A DNA stretch of 64,000 bases, taken from positions 111,038,141-111,102,140 of the forward strand of contig CM043942.1 in assembly GCA_014529385.2 (NCBI GenBank), in the 5' to 3' direction. The translations under genes and the position numbers were made by a program. How positions within the stretch are numbered: the first letter of the stretch is position 1; each line of letters opens with the position of its first letter. Under the pieces are notes generated by a model. It worked only from the letters and a program-made list of their open reading frames with translations, made no database searches and had not been told where the DNA came from. Positions 55,776-64,000 of the stretch are shown in pieces. This stretch comes from Adiantum capillus-veneris. Its lineage: Eukaryota; Streptophyta; Polypodiopsida; Polypodiales; Pteridaceae.

Positions 55776-56053
55776 TGTTGAAGATGATGAAACAGGAAAC
55801 AGAAGGAAGACAGCAACTCAGAGTAGGAAGAAGATGGAGAAGGAGAAGACACAGAGCTTGTGTACGAGATCTCTGTAGTCTCTCTCTCTGTATTAGAATA
55901 ATAATTGTATACAAACTCAGAGCTACAAAGCTTATATGAAACCCTAAGAGATAAGGTGTCCTTTCACACCGGATGTCCAGGGGGAAAAACCCAGTGGGAG
56001 AAAAGTGCCCCTGGTGAAGCGCGTATACACACTAACACTACTACATGTCTACA
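55776..56053 (-). repeat. 5' LTR of Copia-1
   Basis: Same 278-bp sequence as 50871-51148. On minus it would drive transcription towards gag-pol. Confidence 0.96.
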
Positions 56054-56246
56054 CGCCCGCTTTGCACAGTGAATTCGCCACCTTTTCCCACTGCGCGCGC
56101 CGCAGATTTAATTCGTTGACCCGCCCGTCATTTTCCATTTGCACAAAGCTAAAAGTGGCCTTTAAAATCATTGGAGGAGATCTTGACTGCTTTCACCTGG
56201 GCCCTTGATCCCTTGAGTGCAGCCCCGTGTTACATAAAGACGAGCG

Positions 56247-56249
56247 CCC

Positions 56250-56280
<31 letters not shown>

Positions 56281-56292
56281 AAAAAAAAAAAA
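56247..56292. repeat. Poly-C / poly-A tract at the MULE right edge
   Basis: 24 C followed by 22 A. It lies just outside the right MULE terminus, while a C13 run lies just outside the left terminus (about 36584-36596). Confidence 0.9.
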
Positions 56293-57107
56293 CTAAAAGA
56301 AACTACTACTTTATTACGAAGTGAAGTGGCTTAGGGGACATGGAATCTCATGTCGGCATGTGGTTAGAGTTGTAACGTGCCAAACATGAGAGAAGTTCAA
56401 CCTATTCACTTTTTTGTGAGCCCATGTGTGTCCACCGTCAATCCCATCTCCTTGGGGTTATTAAGACCTCGTGGTATGTAGTGTCATGGGGATTGTTACT
56501 AAGTCTTTAGTTGTAATAGGGTGGTCACGCGATGCATAATTATCTATAACTCTAACAGATAACTATGCTAGAGCCATGGTCACACAAAGCATATTTAGCT
56601 GACTCGAAGAATTACACACACAATTCAACAACTATGTTAATTTTGGCATATTTGCACAACTATGTGAATAAGCACCCTTAAGTGAAGTTGATTGCTAGCC
56701 GCTTTTGTTGCATAAAGTGCACAACTTTGTTGTTTTTAGCTACATAATAGAAGTAGCTCTAGCTCTCTTGAGCAACAATGTCTACTCTGTATTTCTCTCT
56801 CCTCTCTGTCCACGAGATAACCGAGTGCATTGCATGTGTCAGCTTCACATGCCCATTCCCAAGGTGTTCTTTCATGACCACGGCACACGGTGCAATTGTC
56901 TTTGCAAATCTGTAGATGCAAAGTTCGACTTAGTTATCTATTACGGATAACTAAGCCTATGTGGCCATGCCCTAAGGCATAGTAGGAAGGTCCTAAGTCT
57001 GTCAAACTTTGTCATTTGATGGGCTTGTTTAAAAATGCCCTTCTATAGAAAAAAGGAATAAGGTAGTCATCACACAATGCAGAGTTATCAGGTGCTTTTT
57101 GAAATAA
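56293..57107. other. Non-coding, with recurring GATAACTATGC motifs
   Basis: No gene. Short sequences of the type ATAACTATGC, GGTCACAC and TGCATAATTATC recur in both orientations (56520-56600, 56930-56960, 57085-57130). This suggests one or two worn terminal-repeat elements, but no confident ends or target duplications were found. Confidence 0.45.
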
Positions 57108-57360
57108 CTATGCCTCATGCATAGTCACACGTGCACCAGGTCCTTCAGCGATGAGCATGTTGTCATGATCTATGTGAACAGGTTGAGGTGGACATACACA
57201 ATTTCCAAGGATAATATTAGCAAGTTCATTGCCTTCAAGAATTAACAACATCTTTGCTTTCCAACCTGGAAATCCTTGGCCTTGGAAAGGAAGAACAAAA
57301 CGCTGGCCAGAAGGAAAACCGTTGACAAGAATAGTCATAACCATATCTAGTTGTGAGAAG
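57108..57360 (-). pseudogene. Copia gag fragment, inverted copy
   Basis: The minus strand encodes FSQLDMVMTILVNGF, GQGFPGWKAKMLLILEGNEL and VCPPQPVHIDHDN, the start of a copia-type capsid gene. Similarity to the right-hand copy stops near 57150. Its first bases abut Gypsy-3 at 57361-57364. It matches, in inverted orientation, the copy beginning at 62777. Confidence 0.75.
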
Positions 57361-57364
57361 ACGT

Positions 57365-58586
57365 TGTTAGAGTGCAAACAAGAAGGAAAATGAGAACCTC
57401 TATAGCCTTGCACACACCACACCGTCGGAAGGAAACACCATAAAGCTGCGGAAAACACCTATGTCGAACACTTGTAAAGTCGGGCGAGAAACAACCCTAA
57501 CCCAAACCATGATTAAAATTGATGAAAACCAAGACCAGAAAGATGAAGCTCGTGTTGTGTAGACCTCCGTAGAGTATCCATATGCTTGATTTCGACAACA
57601 AACGAGAGAGTTACAAGCTTTCGAAGTTGGGGTATCTCTCAAAAGCTCCAAAAAAAGCTAGTCTCTGTTAGCGAAAAGGGTGTGCAGGGAATTTCCACTA
57701 TGAAAAGGGTTTTTTTTTGGATTTTATCCCAAATAATTTTCTCTCTCCTCTTATTCAACATGGTTCTCTCCGTGGGCACCTTTTAATTGGTCCAATTTTG
57801 GCCTTTTTTGGGTCAAAAATGAGCTGTCGGTGACCATTTGGCCAAGGAATGGGGTGGGGGCAAGTGTCCGGGGACCAAAAAAATGGCCAAGCACCTATCT
57901 CGATAGTGGGAACTCACAATGGGCACCCCCTCTCTCCCCCAACACCCACGAGCCTCCACAAGCAAGGCAAGGAAGCTCCATTAGCCCCTTTGATACAACC
58001 TTAGGGGGTACCCACTCCCCCCCTTATGCCCTCCAATTTCCACTTTCTCCCTCCCATGTGGGATTACTCCATTGCCTCTTGGCACCATCCTCCCACCTCC
58101 CCAACTTCACCAAAAATTCTCAGCTTCTCCCAAAGCATGAGAGGACTTCTCGGACAATTTTCCCCGAGACATACCTTGCTGCTCTGGTCACCGAATGATG
58201 CACCGTAACACAAGGCTCGAAGCCCATCACCTCGGCAATCTCCAGATATATAAAACTTCAGCATTTCTAATTTTAGACCCCCAAGTTGGCCTAGTTTCCC
58301 TTCTCGCATGCACCTGCAATCACCTTCTAAATTGAGACCGCCCTCTTCGGATGCTCATAACTCATGATATACAAGTCCAATTCACAAGCTATAAAGCACG
58401 GCTGAAAATACTTATTAAAAACCATATTTTGGAGTCTCAAACAACCCAAAACATCAGCATTCAAGCAATTTTTATAAGGCCACTTCCAAAACTTGCAGGG
58501 CTATGTATACATATATACATGAGGCTAGTGGGCAAGCTTTTTGGCATGATTTAGTGACTTCATGCTTATCAAAAAAATGCCTGACA
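57365..58586 (-). repeat. 3' LTR of Gypsy-3
   Basis: About 1.22 kb, similar to 61525-62773 throughout (shared blocks include ACACCGTCGGAAGGAAAC, GCACCCCCTCTCTCCCCC, and GACTTCATGCTTATC) with many small differences, so the insertion is old. Confidence 0.85.
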
Positions 58587-58768
58587 TAGCTTGCCAACCC
58601 CCCCTTGCCTGCTTAGTCATTCATGACAAGCAGATGTCCCTAGGGTGAATAATTGTTGCATTTCATCCCCTGAAACCTCATCCACATTTGTAGATGTCTC
58701 CACATTGTCTCCTTCTATTGATAGCATTTCATCAGTCACAATTGTCATCAAACGTGCCAGATACTTCT

Positions 58769-59370
58769 TCAATCTATAATCACTAACACGATATTTATGC
58801 TTGCACCATTTAAGCCGGCCAACTGATATGTGCCATTTTCAAATTTGCTTACAACAATAAACGGACCTTCCCATTTGACTTGAAATTTCTTTTGAAAGGT
58901 ATTGTCCAATTTACTATTGTATCGCAACACCAAATCACCCTTTTCAATTTTCTTCTTCTTTACGCATTCATTGGCTTTTAGCTGAGCCTTTCTTGACACT
59001 TCCTCATAGTAACCCAAATCTAAAACTCTATCCAATTGCAAGCATTGTAAATCCAATAACCTTTTCTGCCATGCATTTGTTTGCTCCTCATCTTCCAATG
59101 ACAATAACTTGAGAGCAGGGATTTCCACTTCAATTGGCAATAAAGCTTCCTTGCCATAAACCAAGTGGTAAGGGAAAAATCCTGTGCTCATCTTGATAGC
59201 AGTTCTGTAGGCCCATAACGCACAAGGCAAATCTGAATCCCAAGTCTTCCCATGTGTCTGAGTCATCTTTGTCAAGATCTTTACCAACTCTCCATTGTAT
59301 CTTTCATTAAGACCATTGAATTGTGGATAATAGGGGGAACTATACCTATGCTGTATATTGATCTGGAACT
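58769..59370 (-). pseudogene. Gypsy-3 integrase, C-terminal half
   Basis: The minus strand reads SSPYYPQFNGLNERYNGEL (about 59350, the integrase Glu block with frameshift), TWDSDLPCALWAYRTAIK, YHLVYGKEALLPIEVE and FQVKWEGPFIVVSKFENGTY, the end of a gypsy integrase with its SH3-like domain. The 172-codon stretch 59287-58769 is open. Upstream it joins directly to a protease fragment, so RT, RNase H and the integrase core are deleted. Confidence 0.82.
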
Positions 59371-59470
59371 CGAAGTAGTGCTACTTTTTGAGTCTTCAGA
59401 ACTATCATCACTGGTATTTTGGACTCATTATTCTCACTCACATCGTCAAGTGCCATAGGTTGTTTGGTAG

Positions 59471-59956
59471 TCATATCAAACACCTCTTTTCACCCTTCTT
59501 GCCATGCACACCAATTGTGCCCTTGTCCCAATCTTGCACAGCACCAACATCTATCAACCAAGGTCGTCCCAAAATGAGAGGAAAGGCTCCTAAACCAGTT
59601 GGCATAACATGAAAGTTCACCATAACTTTCACGCTAAAGACTTCAACTTCCAAATTCTTGATTATCCCCAAACATTTCACCTTGGCATGGTTTGCTAGTC
59701 AAATCCGAAACCTAGAGGTTCCGCATGTAATGAGACCTAGTCTCTTGACACATGACTGTGTGATCACACCAACATGAGCATCTCCATCAATGCAGGCTTC
59801 TCCCATGCCCACACCTTTGTGCCAAGCGCTCACCATAGGACAAATGGCGGGTAACTCTCCCACAGACAACACTCTAACTTGTCCATGCTTAAGCTCTTTT
59901 TCTTGATTCACTAATGAATTCCAATGCCTTTTAAGTTTGGGCACCATATTCGTCAA
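59471..59956 (-). pseudogene. Gypsy-3 aspartic protease remnant
   Basis: The minus strand gives ACIDGDAHVGVITQSCVKRL (about 59800), where the family active site is L-D-x-G, then a frameshift and MVNFHVMPTGLGAFPLILGR with PWL (about 59600-59550), the ILGRPWL flap-end block of gypsy proteases. Catalytic DGG reads DGD. Confidence 0.7.
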
Positions 59957-61110
59957 CTATCCAAAAGTACAATCCACTTTCCTCCCAACAGGTCTTCCTT
60001 TAAACTGTAAGCTGTTTGGCCTTCTCCCAGCGTTAAGTCTGCCACTTCAAATCGTCTACGAGGCTTTCTCTTTCTCTTGACTTTCGCATCTTCACCCTCT
60101 TTCTCCTTTCCTTTCTTTTTGCTAGGCCCTGGTGCTGCATAGCCTTCCCTCTCTCTTTTGCCTACTGGCAACACATCTGCGTCTTTCGTTTCTACCCGCA
60201 CAATACCCACATGACTACCAGAGGTTGAGGCTTGATTTTCATGTCCAGTATTTTGATCTCCCCGTATATCCAATGCATAATCATTAGCTCTGTTAGGAAT
60301 ATGCTGAGGAACTGGAAACATATCCCCTCCCATCCTTACTGGCTTTGGACAATAAGTGCTGATGTGACCAAGCTCACCACAATTATAACAAGTAGGGATG
60401 AACCTCCTCTACGGCTCAAAACCACCTTGTCCACGACCCGCATTAGCATTAGGATGAGCCTCACATGCCTGAGCCATCCCTCTTTTACGTCCACGACCAT
60501 GACCACTCCACCCCCAAGAACACTAAGTTGTAATTCTTGCATCATGGTCATCATGTCTTGCATATTTTGTTGCAACTATTCGGTATTAGCAGCCCTTTGA
60601 AAAGGTTGGCCTCCAGCTTCTTCCTGATTCTCCTCCAATTGGCTACCATTATTTTGCTCAGGGACCACTTTCCCGTATTCATTAAGCCTTTGAGATTTCC
60701 ATTCTTTCTCTCTGGCAATGGTGATTGCCTCCTCGAAGGTGGCGCCGGGCCTTTTCAGCTCAACTTTGAACTTCAGACTTTCTTTTAGGTTTGCCACAAA
60801 ATGGTCCTTCTTTAACATGGATGGAGGGATCTTGTTTCCCAAAGCCCGGGCCCATTTATCTCATAAACGGGTGAACTGCATGACAAAATCACCAACACTT
60901 TGATTAGCCCTCGAAGTGTACCCCAGAATTTCATGCCAAACTTCATCAGTACTTCAGTGGATTGGTATTGTGCCAGGAAATCTTGCTTCACACGGTTGTA
61001 GTCCAAAATCACCCCTGGATTTTGTGTCTGCATCAACTCCTCAAAATTGTGTAACCAAACTTTTGCCTCATCCCGTAAACTATATTGCAGCAGCCGCAAC
61101 AATATAGCTT
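59957..61110 (-). pseudogene. Gypsy-3 gag
   Basis: The minus strand from about 61102 reads LRDEAKVWLHNFE, VKQDFLAQYQS and later KRPGATFEEAITIAREKE (about 60740), a Retrotrans_gag capsid, then a CCHC knuckle CYNCGELGHISTYCP at about 60395-60350 and a basic Lys-rich stretch (KRKRKPRRRFEVADL, about 60070). Frames change at least three times. Confidence 0.78.
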
Positions 61111-61524
61111 GGTCTAGTATATTTCACAGTAAGCAATTGACTACTAACTTTTCAATAAACATCTGTGCATTTTCATTAGGCAATCCATGAAACTGTGGAA
61201 ACTCGTTTGCCATGTTTGATTGCCACAAAAACACTAGCATGTGATGTCAAAAACTCAAGGGATGTCGATCGATTGCTCGAGTACCTAATCCACCTCACAC
61301 TGGGTAACCCGGTCCCCAGTGCTCGGTTTCACAAAACCTCACAACCCTCCAATGGTTGCAATCCAAGTATACGACTGTCTCAAGTGCTGTCCACAATTTT
61401 CACATACATATGCGGTTGTCCATAAGGACCCACATCCTATTTACATTCACTGTATGCAGAATAGACATATTTCACAGGATTGGAGCATAGGAGCACTTGC
61501 TCCTCAGTGGGGGCACCAACACCA
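61111..61524 (-). other. Gypsy-3 leader region
   Basis: Continuation of the gag N-terminus with stops (FHGLPNENAQMFIEK-like reading around 61190-61130), then non-coding sequence to the LTR, with the possible primer-binding site at 61506-61522. Confidence 0.5.
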
Positions 61525-62773
61525 TGTTAGCATGCAAACAAGAAGGAAAACAAGAACCTATATAGCCTTGCACACACGACACCGTCGGAAGGAAACATCA
61601 TAAAGCTGCGGCAATACCTATATCGAACACCTATAAAGTCGGGTGGGAAACAGTCCTAACCCAAACCATGATTAAAATCGATGAAAAACAAGACCATAAA
61701 GATGAAGCTCGTGGCGTATAGACCTTCATAGAGTATCCATGTACTTGATTCCGACAACAGACGAGAGAGTTAGAAGCTTTCGAAGTTGGGGTATCTCTCA
61801 AAAGCTCCAAAAAAGCTAGTCTCTGTTAGCGAAAAGGGTGTGCAAGGAATTGCCGCTATTAAAAGGGTATTTTCTAGCTCTTATCCCTCTCTCCTCTTGG
61901 CCAACATGGTTCTCTCCTTGGGCACCTTTTAATTGGTCCAATTTTGGCCTTTTTTGGGTCAAAAATGAGTTGTCGGTGACCATTTGACCAAGGAATGGGG
62001 TGGGGGCAAGTTTCGAGGGACCCAAAAAGTGGCTAGGCACCTGTCGAGATAGTGGGAACTCACAATGGGCACCCCCTCTCTCCCCCAACACCCACGAGCC
62101 TCACAAGCAAGGCAAGGAAGATCCATTAGCCCCTTGATACAACCTTAGGGGGTACCCACTCCCCCCCTTATACCCTCCAATTTCCACTTGCTTCCCCCAT
62201 GTGGGATTATTCCATTGCCACTTGGAACCATCCTCCCACCTCCCCAGCTTCCCCAAAAATTCCCAGCTTCTCCCAAAGCATGAGAGGACTTCTCAGACAA
62301 TTTTCCCTGAGGCATACCTTGCTGCTCCGATCACCAAATGATGCTCCGATCACCAAATGATGCACCGTAACACACGGCTCAAAGCCCATCACCTCGTCTA
62401 TCTAAAAAATGTAAAACTTTAGCATTTCTAATATTATACCCCTAAGTTGTCCTAGTTGCCCTTCTCACATGCACCTGTAGTCACCTTCTAAATTGAGACC
62501 GCCCGCTTCGGATGCTCATAACTCATGATTTACAAGTCCAATTCACAAGCTATAAAGCATGGCTGAAAATAATTATTAAAAACCACATTTTGGAGTCTCA
62601 AACAACCCAAAACATCAGCATTCAAGCTAGGCAAAATCACACCTTTGTACATGAATTTTTACAAGGCCACTTCCAAAACTTGCAGGGCTATGTACACATA
62701 TTTACATGAGGCTAGTGGGCAAGCTTTTTGGCATGATTTAGTGACTTCATGCTTATCCAAAAAATGCCTCACA
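61525..62773 (-). repeat. 5' LTR of Gypsy-3
   Basis: About 1.25 kb, the partner of 57365-58586. Contains a local duplication GATGCTCCGATCACCAAAT at about 62324-62360 not present in the other copy. Confidence 0.85.
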
Positions 62774-62776
62774 AAT

Positions 62777-64000
62777 TCTTCTCACAACCAGATATGGCTA
62801 TGACTATTCTTGTCAACGATTTTCCTTATGGCAAACATTCTGTTTCTCCTTTCCAAGGCCAAGGATTTCCAGGTTGAAACGCAAAGATGTTGTTAATTCT
62901 TGAAGGCAATGAACTATTTGATATTGTCCTTGGAAATCGTGTATGTCCACCTCAAGATATTGATACGGATCATGACAACGTGCTTATCACATTGAACAAC
63001 ATGTATTGGAAGATTGGCATGTTGCGTATACAGATTGGCAACGACGTGATAAAGCAGCTCGTCGATATATTCTTTTTTATTGTCACTGATTCTCTTTTGC
63101 TTGATATGTATGACCAGCCTACTTTCCACGACGTATGGAAGTACCTTATTGCAAACTTTTAAAAGAAATCTGTTACAAAAATACTTTATTTGAGAGGTTT
63201 TCTTGACAAGTCACAATATGAAGTTGGTACTGCCATGACGAGACATATTGAGTCTTTCAAATCCATTATTAATCAACTTGCTGCTGCCGGTGATCCCGTT
63301 CCACAAAAACAACTGATTACACTTCTCCTTGACACGGTGGACTTTGCTTATGATAACATTGTTACCATTCTTTCTAATAAAGATGGTCTTGATTTCGACC
63401 AAGCTTACATGTCTTAAATTGAATACTCTCAACGTCAATAACGATGTAATGCTGGTCATGACACATCTATGATTTCACAAAAGGAAAATGAGTCACAAAA
63501 GATGGAACGTGCTTTTTATGCTCAAAGACGTTCATTTCAATGAGAAAACCGTAGAGGTGGCTGTCACACTAATATTTTCTCTCGTCTCAAATTCCCTAAT
63601 AAGCAATGTTCTTACTGCAACAAAAATGACCATACTAAATAAGATGATTGTTGGGCACGTCAGTATGATGAAGAACACAATATTACCACTAAACAACCAC
63701 GTTTATCTAGAGATTCTTCTTCTTCTTGTGAATATTGTGGACGATCTGATCATCCCACTCATATGTGCTATAAGCGTCGATTTGACACAAATCGTAATAG
63801 GGCATATGCTACTGAACATCGAAACGATATTGTACCAAACACAAGCTGCGTCCTATGTTTAGTTGCTCTAAACAGAATACTATGCGTGGTGGATCACTTT
63901 TTATTGTCGATTCTTGTGCTACAAAAAATATGACATATTAGCCTAAGTGGCTCCATAACTACCATCCACTACTAGTTCAACGTGTTGTTTATCTTGTTGA
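62777..64000 (+). pseudogene. Copia gag to protease fragment, runs off the window
   Basis: Plus-strand copia gag starting right after the Gypsy-3 LTR: SQPDMAMTILVNDF, AKMLLILEGNELFDIVLGN, then FHDVWKYLIANF, SQYEVGTAMTRHIESFKS and LITLLLDTVDFAYDNIVTIL (to about 63417). Two CCHC-type knuckles follow in shifted frames, CSYCNKNDHTK (about 63610) and CEYCGRSDHPTHMCYKR (about 63730), and a protease start FIVDSCATKNMT near 63905, where the usual DSGA reads DSCA. Stops and frameshifts throughout; RT lies outside the window if present. Confidence 0.82.

Larger units (their letters stand above)
50871..56053 (-). mobile_element. Copia-1: intact Ty1/copia retrotransposon
   Basis: Complete minus-strand element of 5183 bp. 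LTRs 50871-51148 and 55776-56053 are 278 bp each and show no difference by eye. The 5-bp target duplication CGCCC is perfect (50866-50870 and 56054-56058). The primer-binding site (55758-55774) and a purine tract (51149-51165, ACAGGGGGGATT on minus) are in place. There is one unbroken gag-pol frame. It is inserted near the right end of the MULE. All parts for transposition are present, so it may be active or very recently so. Confidence 0.95.
36597..56235 (+). mobile_element. Large Mutator-like element (MULE) with inserted retroelements
   Basis: The left end at 36599 reads TGTAACACG, 10 bases, CAAGGGATCAA. The right end, read as reverse complement from 56234, gives TGTAACACG, 10 different bases, CAAGGGATCAA. 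Equal spacing in inverted orientation marks terminal inverted repeats that have diverged. Between them are a MULE transposase gene (plus) and a passenger gene (minus), convergently arranged. Both ends abut C runs, so the expected 9-bp target duplication cannot be judged. About 12 kb of the 19.6 kb is later insertions (39208-44852, 47970-49369, 50871-56053), leaving an element of about 7.4 kb. Confidence 0.72.
57365..62773 (-). mobile_element. Gypsy-3: Ty3/gypsy element (minus), RT region missing
   Basis: LTR-like direct repeats at 57365-58586 and 61525-62773 (TGTTAG...GCCT(G/C)ACA) flank 2.9 kb holding gag, protease and the integrase C-terminus on minus. RT and RNase H are absent. A purine tract (AAGGGGGGG on minus, about 58597-58605) lies beside the low LTR. 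Next to the high LTR the sequence TGGTGTTGGTGCCCCCA (about 61506-61522) sits where a primer site belongs and resembles a decayed TGGCGCC-type site. The expected direct 5-bp duplication is not found: flanks are GACGT and AATTC, and the flanking copia gag sequences are inverted. Confidence 0.75.

Noticed and set aside
57085-57135. Fifth CATAGTCAC hAT element near the copia gag fragment
   Set aside because: One CATAGTCACACG tip-like sequence occurs at 57119, but no opposing tip or 8-bp duplication was found.

Overview
The window looks like a piece of a large, repeat-filled land-plant nuclear genome. The reasons are spliceosomal introns, chromovirus Ty3/gypsy and Ty1/copia elements primed by initiator-tRNA-Met-like sites, a FAR1-type Mutator-like element (MULE), hAT transposons, a plant-type L1 with a zf-RVT tail, and long CT/GT microsatellites. 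Almost nothing here is ordinary single-copy gene. The GTPase type and the repeat content would fit a fern or another non-angiosperm vascular plant, but that is inference. Most coding units are transposable-element proteins in different states of decay.

Layout. 1-1.6 kb: one probable host gene on the minus strand, a two-exon P-loop GTPase whose intron splits the P-loop motif. 1.5-2.1 kb: CT and C-rich simple sequence. 2.1-10.0 kb: three same-strand pieces of one APE-type LINE family (a 3' end, a near full-length copy with ORF1 and ORF2, and a truncated copy), separated by C-rich and CT tails. 10.0-31.5 kb: a four-level nest. A coding-poor LTR element with 1.9-kb LTRs (minus) contains Gypsy-1 (minus). 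Gypsy-1 contains Gypsy-2 (plus, same family) inside its gag. Gypsy-2 contains a 3.5-kb hAT transposon inside its integrase and a hAT miniature element in its 3' LTR; Gypsy-1 also carries a second type of hAT-like miniature element. 31.5-35.8 kb: a decayed plant L1 split by another miniature element. 35.9-36.5 kb: a possible minus-strand first exon and a near-perfect foldback hairpin.

36.6-56.2 kb: a large MULE with matching inverted ends. It has a FAR1/MULE/SWIM transposase gene on plus and a convergent multi-exon passenger gene on minus that contains an Ulp1 (C48) cysteine-protease block. The MULE is interrupted by a 5.6-kb non-coding LTR element, by a one-LTR retroelement, and by an apparently intact, very young Ty1/copia element (1398-codon gag-pol, 278-bp LTRs that look identical, perfect target duplication). 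57.1-64.0 kb: Gypsy-3 (minus, lacking its RT region), flanked on both sides by copia gag sequence in inverted orientation; the right-hand copy runs off the window.

Target-site duplications (TSDs) order the events. The big LTR element, Gypsy-1, Gypsy-2 and hAT-1 inserted in that order. Elements sharing hAT ends occur at four places, one of them with a nearly complete transposase that could have mobilised the short ones. All boundaries were found by eye.
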